Assembly (NCBI GenBank): GCA_046294265.1
Contig: JBKBKC010000008.1
Coordinates: 152,534-216,533, forward strand
Direction of reading: 5' to 3'
Origin: JBKBKC01 sp046294265
GTDB lineage: Bacteria > Pseudomonadota > Alphaproteobacteria > Rhodobacterales > Rhodobacteraceae
Length of the DNA stretch: 64,000 nucleotides
The number at the start of each line of letters is the position of its first letter. Within the stretch, counting starts at the first letter, position 1. Below, piece after piece: positions 52,557 to 62,100 of the stretch. The position numbers and the translations under genes are program-made. Under the pieces are notes generated by a model. The model made no database searches. It saw only the letters and a program-made list of their open reading frames with translations, and had not been told where the DNA came from.

Positions 52557-53312
52557 ATGCCGATCCTGTCCGGCAAGCATTGCATCGTGACCGGCGCCGC
52601 GCGCGGCATCGGGGCCGCCATCGCAAGCGCCGTTGCAGCCGAGGGCGCCACCGTTCTCGTGACCGATATCGACACGGATGCGGGCCGCGCCACCGCCGAC
52701 CGTCTGGGCGCCACCTTCCGCCGCCTCGACGTGGCGGACGAGGGCGACTGGGCCGCCCTTCAGGCCGAAGAGCCGCCACCCGACATCCTGGTGAACAACG
52801 CGGGCATCAGCGGATTCGAGGCGGGCCCGCAGCCGCATGACCCCGAACAGGTGGCAATGGCCGACTGGCGGCGCGTGATGGCCACCAACCTTGATGGCAC
52901 CATGCTGGGCTGCCGCACGGCCATCCGCATGATGCGGCCGCGCGGGGGCGGGGTGATCCTCAACGTTGCGTCGCGCTCGGGCCGGGTCGGCACGCCGGGG
53001 GCCGCGGCCTATGCCGCCTCCAAGGCCGCGGTGCGCAACCTCACGAAGTCCGTGGCGCTGTATTGCGCCGAGCAGCGCCTCGCCATCCGCTGCAACGCCA
53101 TCGACCCCGGCGCGATCCTCACCCCGATGTGGGAGGCGCTGATCGGCGACGGGGGTGAGGAGTCGAAGGCGGGGTTCGTGTCGGACGTCCCGCAGGGCCG
53201 CTTTGGCCGGCCCGAAGAGGTGGCGGCGCTGGCGGTTTTCCTGTGTTCGGACGCGGCCCCCTACATCACCGGGGCGACCATGGCCATCGATGGCGGCCTG
53301 ACCGCGCGCTGA
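52557..53312 (+). CDS. Classical short-chain dehydrogenase/reductase
   Basis: The 251-residue SDR has an intact active site: cofactor motif TGAARGIG (12-19), NNAG (80-83), Ser139, Tyr152 and Lys156 in YAASK. Asp37 and Asp39 after the second strand suggest NAD(H) preference. The C-terminal DGGLTAR ending is typical. The substrate is unknown; alcohol or hydroxysteroid dehydrogenases look similar. GGAGA precedes the ATG. It converges on rarD and contrasts with the catalytically altered SDR at 34965. Confidence 0.88.
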   Translation: MPILSGKHCIVTGAARGIGAAIASAVAAEGATVLVTDIDTDAGRATADRLGATFRRLDVADEGDWAALQAEEPPPDILVNNAGISGFEAGPQPHDPEQVAMADWRRVMATNLDGTMLGCRTAIRMMRPRGGGVILNVASRSGRVGTPGAAAYAASKAAVRNLTKSVALYCAEQRLAIRCNAIDPGAILTPMWEALIGDGGEESKAGFVSDVPQGRFGRPEEVAALAVFLCSDAAPYITGATMAIDGGLTAR

Positions 53313-53330
53313 CCCGGGCGGATGCGGCGC

Positions 53331-54242
53331 CTACCTCCGCATCCGCACCATCTCAAAGGTGTAGAGCGCCAGTGCTGCCCAGATCATGCCAAAGGCCATG
53401 AACTTCACCGGCCCGAATTGCTCGCCAAACAGGAACACGGCCTGCAAAAAGATCATCGTCGGCGCAATATACTGCATCATCCCGATGGTCGAAAGCCGCA
53501 AGAGCTTGGCCCCGTTGGCATAGATCATCAAGGGCCCCGCCGTCACCACGCCGCAGCCCAACAAGAGCGCCACATCCCACGCCCCCCGGAAATGCCCCGC
53601 CCCCGTGCCCTCGGCCCAGACCACATAGGCCAGCGCGAATGGTGCCAGAATCAGCACCTCCAGCATGAAGCCCTGGTTCGGCCCGATCGGCAGCGTCTTG
53701 CGAAAGAACGCATAGAACCCCCAGGACAGCATCAGCGCCAGCGCCACCCAGGGCAGGCCCCCCGCCTCCCAGGTCAGCACGCCGACCGCCGCCACCGCCA
53801 GACCGATGGCGGCCAGTTGCCACCGCGTCAGCCGTTCGTTCAGCAAGATCGCCCCTAGGGCCACGCTGAACAGCGGGTTGATGTAATACCCCAGCGCCGT
53901 GTCCAGCGCCCGCCCCGCCCCGATGGCCCAGACATAAATCCCCCAGTTGACCGAGATCAGCGCCGCCGTCACCGCCGCCATCGCCAGCATCCGGGGGTTC
54001 AGGATCGCGCGGCGCAGATCGCCCGTGCGCCCCAGGATCACCAGCACCGCCCCCGCGATGGGAATCGACCACAGCACCCGGTGCGCGATCACCTCGACCG
54101 GCGGGATATGCGCCACCGCCTTCATGTAAAGCGGCAGGAACCCCCACAGCAGATATGCCGTCAACGCAAAGGCGAACCCGCGCGGCGTGTCCTGGTTCAG
54201 GGGCGGTGTATTCAGGGGCGGGGCGGGCAGGGGATCAGCCAT
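53331..54242 (-). CDS. rarD: RarD-like EamA/DMT-family transporter
   Basis: The 303-residue protein has ten predicted helices in two EamA repeats. The RarD subfamily pattern is clear: LLWGFLPLYMKAV near the start, HRVLWSIP, NWGIYVWAIGAGRALDTALGYYINPL, and GMMQYIAPTMIFL. RarD proteins are named for chloramphenicol sensitivity but their substrate is not established. The start ATG is at 54240-54242; twenty further upstream residues in the frame are not needed. Confidence 0.88.
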   Translation of the reverse strand: MADPLPAPPLNTPPLNQDTPRGFAFALTAYLLWGFLPLYMKAVAHIPPVEVIAHRVLWSIPIAGAVLVILGRTGDLRRAILNPRMLAMAAVTAALISVNWGIYVWAIGAGRALDTALGYYINPLFSVALGAILLNERLTRWQLAAIGLAVAAVGVLTWEAGGLPWVALALMLSWGFYAFFRKTLPIGPNQGFMLEVLILAPFALAYVVWAEGTGAGHFRGAWDVALLLGCGVVTAGPLMIYANGAKLLRLSTIGMMQYIAPTMIFLQAVFLFGEQFGPVKFMAFGMIWAALALYTFEMVRMRR

Positions 54243-54326
54243 GGCTCCACGGCCTAGCGCAGCACGAAAGCGGCGGCCAATGCAAACTTGTGGCGGGAAC
54301 AATCGCCGCGCCCCGTGGCCGGGCCG

Positions 54327-54782
54327 CTATCCCGCCGTGGGAATGTCAAACCCCGGCTCGGCCAGCTCGAACCCCTCGAACCGGAACCCGGGGCTCACCG
54401 TGCAGGACACAAGGCTCCAGTCGCCCGTGGTCTCTGCCGCCTGCCAGTGATGCGCGGGCACCACCCATTGCACCGCGTCGCCTGCCAGCACGTCCGGCCC
54501 CATCCGCACGGCCCGCGCCGGGGTGGCGGCCATCGGTGACACCCGCAGGATCAGGGGGGCGCCGGCATGGAACAGCCACACCTCGGCCGCATCCACCCGG
54601 TGCCAGTGGCTGCGTGTCCCCGCGGCCAGCAGGAACAGGATCGCGGTGCCCGACGCGCGCCCCGCCACCTGCGGCCCCTCCCAGGTCTGCCGGAAATGCC
54701 CGCCCTCGGGATGCGGGCGCAGCCCCAGCCGCGCGATGATCGCTTCTGCCCCTGCCATCATCCTGCGTGTCGCCCATGCCAT
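54327..54782 (-). CDS. DUF985-family cupin protein
   Basis: The 151-residue cupin has LGLRPHPEGGHFRQTW, AILFLLAAGTRSHWHRVDAAEVWLFHAG and VPAHHWQAAETTGDWSLVSCTVSPGF. These form the two cupin motifs with likely metal ligands His, His, Glu and His. The DUF985/YML079-like family has unknown function. GAGGTG lies right before the ATG at 54780-54782; longer frames reach into the family-2 repeat and are rejected. A Met eight codons later could also serve. Confidence 0.82.
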   Translation of the reverse strand: MAWATRRMMAGAEAIIARLGLRPHPEGGHFRQTWEGPQVAGRASGTAILFLLAAGTRSHWHRVDAAEVWLFHAGAPLILRVSPMAATPARAVRMGPDVLAGDAVQWVVPAHHWQAAETTGDWSLVSCTVSPGFRFEGFELAEPGFDIPTAG

Positions 54783-54889
54783 GCCACCTCTACCACCATC
54801 GCTGCGGCGCGACCCCAGGACAAGCCGCGTGTTGCGGGCAGGGTGTCGCGGGCAGGGCGAAGTCATTTTGAAGGCCGTGGCCTCCGCGT

Positions 54890-54945
54890 CCCGACATGTG
54901 TCGGGACGGATGCCCGACACATGCCCGACGCAAACCCGACGCGGG
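54890..54945 (+). repeat. Dispersed intergenic repeat, family 2, copy B
   Basis: CCCGACA-TG-TGTCGGG then ACGGATGCCCGAC, an extra CATGCCCGA unit, and GACGCAAACCCGACGC with GGGC. Compared with copy A it carries a 9- to 10-base internal duplication. It lies in the 174-base gap between the cupin start and the enolase stop. Confidence 0.65.
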
Positions 54946-54956
54946 CTGGCCGCCGA

Positions 54957-56234
54957 CTATCCCCGCAGGACCGACCGCCCGGCATAGTCGGCCGTCTCGC
55001 CCAGAACCTCGGCAATGCGGATCAACTGGTTGTATTTCGCCAGCCGGTCGGACCGCGACAGGCTCCCGGTCTTGATCTGGCCGCAGTTGGTGGCCACCGC
55101 CAGATCGGCGATGGTGGCATCCTCGGTCTCGCCCGAACGGTGGCTCATGACATTGGTGAACCGTGCCCGATGGGCCATTTCTACGGCCTCCAGCGTTTCG
55201 GTCAGGGTGCCGATCTGGTTCACCTTCACCAGCATGGAATTCGCGCAACCCCTTGCGATTCCTTCGGAAAGGCGGCGCGGGTTGGTGACGAACAGATCGT
55301 CCCCCACCAGTTGCAGGCTGTCCCCCAGACGGTCGGTCAAGAGTTTCCAGCCCTCCCAGTCATCCTCGGAACAGCCATCCTCGATGGAGATGATGGGATA
55401 GTCGGCGGCCAAGGCCGCAAGGTAGTCCACATTCTCTTCCGCGCTCAGCGATTTCCCTTCGCCTTCCAACTCATACTTGCCGTTCTTGAAGTATTCCGTG
55501 GCCGCACAATCCAGTGCCAGAAAGATGTCCTCGCCGGGGCGATAGCCCGCCTTCTCGATGGACTTCAGAATGAAATCAAGCGCTTCACGGGCAGAGCTCA
55601 GGTTGGGTGCGAACCCGCCCTCATCCCCGATGCTGGTGCTCAGCCCCGCCGCAGACAGTTCCTTCTTCAGCGTGTGGAATACCTCCGCCCCCATCCGCAC
55701 CGCATCGCGGATGTCATCGGCCCCCACCGGCATGATCATGAATTCCTGGATGTCGATGGGGTTGTCGGCATGGGCGCCGCCGTTGATGATGTTCATCATG
55801 GGAACCGGCAGGATCCGCGCGGAAGTCCCTCCCACATAACGGAAAAGCGGCTGACCGAGCGCCGCCGCAGCGGCCTTCGCCACGGCCAGCGAGACGCCCA
55901 GAATGGCATTTGCGCCCAGACGGCCCTTGTTGGGCGTGCCGTCCATCTCGATCATGGTGCGGTCGATGCCGATCTGGTCGGTCGCGTCGAAACCCACGAT
56001 TTCCTCGGCGATCTCGCCGTTCACCGCCGCCACGGCCTCCAGCACGCCGCGGCCGAAATACCGTGCCGCGTCGCCGTCCCGCCGCTCGACGGCCTCATGC
56101 GCGCCGGTCGAGGCGCCCGAGGGCACCGCCGCGCGGCCCATGCCGCCGGATTCGAGGTGGACATCCACCTCAACGGTGGGATTTCCGCGGCTGTCGAGGA
56201 TCTCGCGGGCCTGAATGTCGATGATCGTGGTCAT
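54957..56234 (-). CDS. eno: Enolase
   Basis: Enolase interconverts 2-phosphoglycerate and phosphoenolpyruvate in glycolysis and gluconeogenesis. The 425-residue protein begins MTTIIDIQAREILDSRGNP. It contains PSGASTGAHEA, the Mg-binding EDGCSEDDWEGW region, and the C-terminal SHRSGETED signature. GGAGG lies before the ATG at 56232-56234, which overlaps the upstream EamA gene by four bases. Length is normal. Confidence 0.97.
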   Translation of the reverse strand: MTTIIDIQAREILDSRGNPTVEVDVHLESGGMGRAAVPSGASTGAHEAVERRDGDAARYFGRGVLEAVAAVNGEIAEEIVGFDATDQIGIDRTMIEMDGTPNKGRLGANAILGVSLAVAKAAAAALGQPLFRYVGGTSARILPVPMMNIINGGAHADNPIDIQEFMIMPVGADDIRDAVRMGAEVFHTLKKELSAAGLSTSIGDEGGFAPNLSSAREALDFILKSIEKAGYRPGEDIFLALDCAATEYFKNGKYELEGEGKSLSAEENVDYLAALAADYPIISIEDGCSEDDWEGWKLLTDRLGDSLQLVGDDLFVTNPRRLSEGIARGCANSMLVKVNQIGTLTETLEAVEMAHRARFTNVMSHRSGETEDATIADLAVATNCGQIKTGSLSRSDRLAKYNQLIRIAEVLGETADYAGRSVLRG

Positions 56235-57157
56235 GGGCGGGCCTCCGGGGCTGTGCCAAGGGTCGTGGTGCGGGCGGCGCCCGTCGCGCGACTGTCTAGC
56301 CTGCGCAGACGCTCGCGGTAAAGCGTGTAGAGGCCCGACAGGATGATCAGCGCAGCGCCGGTCAGGGTCGGCGCGTCGGGAATCTCGGCAAAGACCGCCC
56401 AGGCGATGAAGGTGGCAAAGATCAGCCGGGTGTAGCGGAAGGGTGCGATGGCCGAGGTGTCGCCCCAGCGCGTGGCCTCCACGATGGCCCAATAGGCGAC
56501 GATCCCGATGGCAAGGGCCGCCGCCAGCAGCGCCCAGGCCCCTGCGGGCGGCATCCGCGCCCCGCCCGAGACCACCAGCATCAGCGCCCCCACCAGCCCC
56601 ACCGCCATGAACGCCCAGGCCGCCACCACATGCGTGGGCAGGCCCGGCGGCATCCGGCGGGTGAAAAGATCGCGCGCAGCGAGGCCCGTCACTCCCAGCA
56701 CGGCCCACAGGGCATTGCCGTCGAACCCCTGCGTCCCCGGGCGCAGGATCAGGACCACGCCCGCGAACCCCACCAGCACCGCCCCCCATCGCCGCCAGCC
56801 CACCGCCTCGCCCAGGAACACCGCCGCACCCGCCGTCACCAGCAGGGGGGCGGCCTGCAGGATGGCGGAGGCGGTGGAGAGCGGGATCAGCGCGAGGGCG
56901 GTGACAAATCCCATCGTGCCCACCATCTCGGCCCCGTTGCGCGCGAGGAGCGCGGGCGTCAGCGCCGCGCGGGTCAGGACGCGGTGGCCGGCGGCGCGCG
57001 CGAAGCCCGCAAAAACGGGCGCGCCGAAAAGACCCAGCATCAGGAGGATCTGCCCGGGCGGCAGGGTGGCCGAGGCCAGCTTGATCAGCGCATCCTCCAC
57101 CGCGAAGGCGGCCATGGCCGCCGTCATCAGGACGATGCCGCGCAGGGTGGGGGACAT
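56231..57157 (-). CDS. EamA/DMT-family transporter
   Basis: The 308-residue membrane protein has ten hydrophobic segments and two EamA domains (about 5-140 and 150-285). The first contains AFAVEDALIKLAS and the second RYTRLIFATFIAWAVFAEIPD. Substrate unknown; such proteins often export amino acids or metabolites. It overlaps the enolase start (ATGA) and lies 21 bases after the Fur-type regulator, so fur/mur, this gene and eno may be one transcript. Confidence 0.85.
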   Translation of the reverse strand: MSPTLRGIVLMTAAMAAFAVEDALIKLASATLPPGQILLMLGLFGAPVFAGFARAAGHRVLTRAALTPALLARNGAEMVGTMGFVTALALIPLSTASAILQAAPLLVTAGAAVFLGEAVGWRRWGAVLVGFAGVVLILRPGTQGFDGNALWAVLGVTGLAARDLFTRRMPPGLPTHVVAAWAFMAVGLVGALMLVVSGGARMPPAGAWALLAAALAIGIVAYWAIVEATRWGDTSAIAPFRYTRLIFATFIAWAVFAEIPDAPTLTGAALIILSGLYTLYRERLRRLDSRATGAARTTTLGTAPEARP

Positions 57158-57178
57158 GGGGCCTCCGGCGGGCCGGGA

Positions 57179-57589
57179 TCAGCCCTTCTTCATGGGCACG
57201 CCATACAACTCCAGCCGGTGCCCCGCCAGACGGTATCCCAACCGGGCGGCGATGCGGTCCTGCAATTCCTCGATGTCGGGGTCCACGAATTCGATCACCT
57301 CGCCGGTGGTCATGTCGATCAGATGATCGTGGTGGTCGCGCATCGAATCCTCATAGCGTGCGCGGCCGTCGCCGAATTCCAGCTTTTCCAGGATGCCTGA
57401 TTCCTCGAACAGCTTGACCGTCCGATAGACCGTCGCGATCGAGATCCGCGGGTCGAGGGCCACGGCGCGGGCGTGCAGGGCCTCCACGTCGGGGTGGTCC
57501 TCGGCGGTGCCGATCACCTGCGCGATGGTGCGGCGCTGGTCGGTCATGCGCAGGCCCTTGGCCTCGCAGCGGGTGATGATGTCGGTCAT
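57179..57589 (-). CDS. fur: Fur-family metalloregulator (Fur/Mur type)
   Basis: The 136-residue protein has the Fur HTH (TRCEAKGLRMTDQRRTIAQV, then ISIATVYRTVKLFEESGILEKLEF). The metal-site HHDHLIDMTTGEVIEF follows, and the end is LGYRLAGHRLELYGVP. There are no CxxC zinc pairs, as in alphaproteobacterial Fur/Mur, which in many members responds to manganese rather than iron. AGGAGGG six bases before the ATG at 57587-57589 fixes the start; a TTG two codons upstream would be too close. The choice between Fur and Mur cannot be made here. Confidence 0.9.
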   Translation of the reverse strand: MTDIITRCEAKGLRMTDQRRTIAQVIGTAEDHPDVEALHARAVALDPRISIATVYRTVKLFEESGILEKLEFGDGRARYEDSMRDHHDHLIDMTTGEVIEFVDPDIEELQDRIAARLGYRLAGHRLELYGVPMKKG

Positions 57590-57801
57590 GCGCAACCCTC
57601 CTTGCGTGAGGTTCCCTATGAATTACGGCATGGGGGCCGCAGGCTCCACCCTTTTTCGTGCGGGGGTGTCCCACGGTGGGACAGGTTTGCCGCCGTTGCA
57701 TTTCAAGGGCTTGGCGGCGCGGATTTACCGCTTGTTAAGGTCCGGGCGGGACCGGGCGGCTTGACGGCCCGGTTGCGCCGCCCTCAGGTTGCGGCGCAGC
57801 G

Positions 57802-57840
57802 GTCGCCGGGGGGATGATCGGGGGGATGATCGGGGGGATG
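57802..57840 (+). repeat. 12-base tandem repeat carrying several start codons
   Basis: GGGGGGATGATC (or near it) occurs in three successive units around 57808-57840. Each unit holds a G-run resembling a Shine-Dalgarno and an ATG in the same frame (57814, 57826, 57838, then 57841). The units encode MIGG-MIGG-M at the N terminus of the next gene. Confidence 0.75.
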
Positions 57841-58716
57841 ATGAAGAAGGACCGGATGGATGCCTTTGGCGCAGCCGCCCTGACCGCCATCGCGGCCCTT
57901 CTGGCGTTCAACCAGGTGGTGATCGTCTGGGTGAACGAGGGGCTGCAGCCGGTGTTCTTTGCCGGCCTCCGCTCGGCCCTCGCGGTGCCTTTCGTGCTGG
58001 GCTGGCTCGCGCTCAACCGCCGCTGGCCGCGCTACAGCCCCGGCACGGGGCGCGCGGGCCTGCTGATGGGCGCGATCTTTGCGGCCGAGTTCCTGTGCCT
58101 GTTCGTGGCGCTCGACCTGACCACGGTCAGCCGCACGGCGGTCATTTTCTATTCGATGCCGGTGTGGTTGGCGCTGATGGCGCATTGGGGCCTGCCGGGC
58201 GAGCGGTTGACGCCGCTGCGGCTGGGCGGGCTGGTGCTGGCCTTTGCGGGCACGGCGCTGGCCATTCTGGACGGGCGGGGCGTGGCGGGGGGCAGCCTGG
58301 CGGGCGATTTTTGCGCGCTGGCGGCGGCCCTTGGCTGGGCGGGCACGGCATTCATCGCCAAGCGACCGACCATGCGCGCCGTGGGGCCGGAGGTGCAGCT
58401 GTTGTGGATGGTTGCCGTGTCGGCGCCGATTCTGCTGCTGGTGGCCCCGGCCTTCGGCCCGCTGCTGCGTGATTTTCAGGCGGTGCATGGGCTGTGGCTG
58501 CTGTTTCAGGCGGGCGTGGTGGTGGCGGGCGGCTTCATCGCCTGGCTTTGGCTCTTGTCGGTCTATCCCTCGGCCAGCGTGGCGAGTTTTTCCTTCCTGA
58601 CGCCGGTGATCTCGGTGGGGTTCGGCTGGCTGATCCTGGGTGAGCGGCTGACGCCCGGCCTCTTGGTGGCGGCGGCGCTGGTGGCGGCGGGAATCGTGCT
58701 GGTGAACCGGCGCTGA
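57814..58716 (+). CDS. EamA/DMT-family transporter with repeated start region
   Basis: The 300-residue protein has ten hydrophobic segments and two EamA repeats. The second ends in FSFLTPVISVGFGWLILGERLTPGLLVAAALVAAGIVLV. Substrate unknown. The first ATG (57814) is annotated, but ATGs at 57826, 57838 and 57841 in the tandem repeat give equally good or better starts (MMKKDRMDAFGAAALT from 57838). It is divergent from the Fur-type gene by 224 bases. Third DMT transporter within 5.4 kb. Confidence 0.85.
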   Translation: MIGGMIGGMMKKDRMDAFGAAALTAIAALLAFNQVVIVWVNEGLQPVFFAGLRSALAVPFVLGWLALNRRWPRYSPGTGRAGLLMGAIFAAEFLCLFVALDLTTVSRTAVIFYSMPVWLALMAHWGLPGERLTPLRLGGLVLAFAGTALAILDGRGVAGGSLAGDFCALAAALGWAGTAFIAKRPTMRAVGPEVQLLWMVAVSAPILLLVAPAFGPLLRDFQAVHGLWLLFQAGVVVAGGFIAWLWLLSVYPSASVASFSFLTPVISVGFGWLILGERLTPGLLVAAALVAAGIVLVNRR

Positions 58717-58768
58717 GGCGGCCTGCTTCACACGGGATTTCAGAAGCTTGCGGCAAGTGGGCCGCGAT

Positions 58769-58836
58769 ATTGGATAATCGCCCGGCCATCCCCACCCCCC
58801 ACACCGGTTATCCCCTGTTCTGTCCACATATCCACA
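58769..58836. promoter_or_regulatory. Cluster of DnaA-box-like sequences
   Basis: ATATCCACA (58828-58836) matches the TTATCCACA box in 8 of 9 positions. CTGTCCACA (58820-58828) matches 7/9, and TTATCCCCT (58808-58816) and TTATCCAAT on the opposite strand (58769-58777) match about 7/9. Four such words within 70 bases upstream of a ribonucleotide reductase gene recall DnaA control of nrd in other bacteria. Confidence 0.35.
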
Positions 58837-58932
58837 AGTTCTCCCCACCTGTTGCGTGCATGTGCCGTCAATCCCCTAAATGTTGCGGTTCGGAAAATTT
58901 ACCCGTTGATTGCCGCGCGTGAATACGACAGT

Positions 58933-58967
58933 TTGACAAAGCGCTGGAAAGACACACCAGATGTAGT
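58933..58967 (+). promoter_or_regulatory. Promoter element with NrdR-box-like sequence
   Basis: A consensus -35 TTGACA (58933-58938) is followed by ACACCAGATGTAGT (58954-58967), close to the NrdR box pattern ACACwATATATwGT (11 of 14). The box overlaps where the -10 should be, as in many NrdR-repressed promoters. A second box, normally required, was not found with confidence. Confidence 0.4.
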
Positions 58968-59123
58968 AGCCGGCGCAGGGACAGGGACCACACCTCATCG
59001 CAGCAGCCGTCATCGGCTGGCCGTCACCGCGCAGGCGGGGTGGAGGGCGTGCGCTCGTGTCCGGGGAACGGGGCAACGGCCGGGGCAGCAACGCCGGGCC
59101 ATCAAAAACGGAGATCGAGGCAG

Positions 59124-62100
59124 ATGAAGATCGAGCGGAAATTCACCACCGAGGCGACCGGCGCCTATGGCGCCATGAGCTTTGCCACGATGGTCAGCGA
59201 GATCCGGAACCCGGATGGCACGGTGGTATTCCGCAACGATGCGGTGGAGGTGCCGCAGGGCTGGAGCCAGGTCGCGGGCGACGTGCTGGCGCAGAAGTAT
59301 TTCCGCAAGGCGGGCATCCCCGCGCGGCTGAAGAAGGTGCGCGAAAAGGACGTGCCGGAGTTCCTGTGGCGGTCCGTGGCCGACGAGGCCGCGCTGTCTG
59401 ACCTGCCCGAGGACGAGCGGACGGGCGGCGAGACGAGCGCGCGGCAGGTGTTCGACCGCCTGGCGGGGGCCTGGGCCTATTGGGGCTGGAAGGGCGGCTA
59501 TTTCAGCACCGAGGCCGATGCGCGCGCCTATTACGACGAGATGCGGTTCATGCTGGCGCGCCAGATGGCGGCGCCGAACAGCCCGCAATGGTTCAACACC
59601 GGTCTGCACTGGGCCTACGGCATCGACGGGCCGGGGCAGGGGCATTTCTATGTGGACCACAAGACTGGAAAGCTGACCAGATCCACCAGCGCCTATGAGC
59701 ATCCCCAGCCGCACGCCTGTTTTATCCAGTCGGTGAAGGATGATCTGGTGGGCGATGGCGGGATCATGGACCTGTGGGTGCGCGAGGCGCGGCTGTTCAA
59801 GTATGGCTCGGGCACCGGGACCAACTTTTCGTCGCTGCGCGGCGAGGGGGAGCGGCTGTCGGGCGGCGGCAAGTCCAGCGGCCTGATGGGGTTCCTGAAG
59901 ATCGGCGACCGCGCGGCGGGGGCGATCAAGTCGGGCGGCACCACGCGGCGGGCGGCCAAAATGGTGATCTGCGACATGGATCACCCCGACATCGAGGCGT
60001 TCATCAACTGGAAGGTGATCGAGGAGCAGAAGGTCGCGAGCCTGGTGGCGGGGTCGAAGGCGCATGAGGCGCGGCTGAACGAGATCTTCGCGGCGATCAA
60101 GGCGTTTGACGGCTCGATGGAGGGGGCGGTGGATCCGGCGGCCAACCCGGGCCTGAAGGCGGCGCTGCGGGCGGCGAAAAAGGCCATGATTCCCGATACC
60201 TATGTCAAGCGCGTGCTGGATTATGCGCGGCAAGGGTATGGGTCGATCGAATTCCCGACCTATGACACGGACTGGGATAGCGAGGCCTACATGTCGGTCT
60301 CGGGCCAGAACTCCAACAACTCGGTGCGGGTGACGGATGCCTTCCTGCGCGCGGTCAAGGAGGATCTGGATTGGGAGCTGGTGCGGCGCACCGATGGGCG
60401 CGTGTCCAAGACGATCAAGGCGCGGGATCTGTGGGCGCAGGTGGGCCACGCCGCCTGGGCCTGCGCCGACCCCGGCATCCAGTTCCACGACACGGTGAAC
60501 GCCTGGCACACCTGCCCCGAGGATGGGGCGATCCGGGGGTCGAACCCCTGTTCGGAATACATGTTCCTGGATGATACGGCCTGCAACCTCGCGTCGATGA
60601 ACCTGCTGACGTTCTACAAGGACGGGCGGTTCGATGCGGAAGGCTATGTGCATGCCTCGCGGCTCTGGACTGTCACGCTGGAGATCTCGGTGCTGATGGC
60701 GCAGTTCCCGTCGAAGGAGATCGCGCAGCTGTCCTATGATTTCCGCACGCTGGGGCTGGGCTATGCCAATATCGGCGGCCTGCTGATGAACATGGGTCTG
60801 GGCTATGACAGCGCCGAGGGGCGGGCACTGTGCGGCGCGCTGACGGCGGTGATGACGGGTGTTTCCTATGCCACCTCGGCCGAGATGGCGGCGGAGCTGG
60901 GGGCGTTTCCGGGCCATGCGCGGAACGCCGCGCACATGCTGCGGGTGATCCGCAATCACCGCGCGGCGGCCTATGGGCAGGCGGGCGGATATGAGGGCGT
61001 GAACGTGGCCCCGGTGCCGCTGGACCACGCGAACTGCCCCGACCAAGCGCTTGTGGCGCTTGCGAAATCCGCCTGGGATGAGGCTTTGGCCCTGGGCGAA
61101 AAGCATGGGTTCCGCAACGCGCAAGTTACGGTGATTGCGCCCACGGGGACCATCGGGCTGGTGATGGACTGCGACACGACGGGGATCGAGCCCGACTTTG
61201 CGCTGGTGAAGTTCAAGAAGCTGGCGGGGGGCGGATACTTCAAGATCATCAACCAGAGCGTTCCGGCGGCTTTGGAAAAGCTGGGGTATCGCCCGTCGGA
61301 AGTGGCCGAGATCGTGGCCTATGCGGTGGGGCATGGGTCGTTGGGTCAGGCACCGGGGATCAACCACACGGCGCTCTTGGGCCACGGGTTCGGGCCCCGC
61401 GAGATCGAGAAGGTGGAGGCCGCACTGCCGAGCGCCTTCGACATCCGCTTCGTGTTCAACCAGTGGACGCTGGGGGTGGAGTTCTGCCAGGGCACGCTGG
61501 GGATACCTGCCGAAAAGCTGGCCGATCCGACCTTTGACCTGTTGAAGCACCTGGGTTTCACCAAGGCGCAGGTCGAAGCGGCGAATGACCATGTCTGCGG
61601 GACGATGACGCTGGAAGGGGCCCCCTTCCTGAAGGCCGAACACTACCCGGTCTTTGACTGCGCCAATGCCTGCGGGAAAAAGGGCCGCCGGTTCCTGAGC
61701 GTCAAGAGCCACATCCACATGATGGCGGCGGCGCAGAGCTTCATCTCGGGCGCGATCTCCAAGACCATCAACATGCCCAACACCGCCACCATCGCCGAGA
61801 CGCTGGCGGCCTATGAGCTGTCGTGGTCGCTGGGGGTGAAGGCCAATGCGCTCTATCGTGACGGCTCCAAACTGTCGCAGCCGCTGGCCTCCGCGCTGGT
61901 CGAGGATGACGAGGAGGCCGAGGAGATCCTCGCCTCGGGCTCCATGCAGGAAAAGGCCGTGGTGCTGGCCGAGAAGATCATCGAGAAGGTGATCGTGAAG
62001 GAGATCGTGCGCAGCCACCGCGAAAAGCTGCCCGAACGGCGCAAGGGCTATACGCAAAAGGCCATCGTGGGCGGTCACAAGGTCTATCTGCGGACCGGCG

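Larger units (their letters stand above)
58717..59123 (+). promoter_or_regulatory. nrdJ upstream regulatory region
   Basis: These 407 bases hold no convincing gene. DnaA-box-like words are clustered at 58769-58836 and a TTGACA (58933-58938) stands before an NrdR-box-like sequence (58954-58967). Between 58968 and 59123 I see no riboswitch fold that I can support; the conserved core of the cobalamin riboswitch was looked for and not found. GAGG at 59117-59120 serves the nrdJ ATG. Confidence 0.5.

Noticed and set aside
58717..59123. Cobalamin riboswitch upstream of the B12-dependent reductase
   Set aside because: The conserved riboswitch core was looked for and not seen; a covariance-model search of this region would decide.
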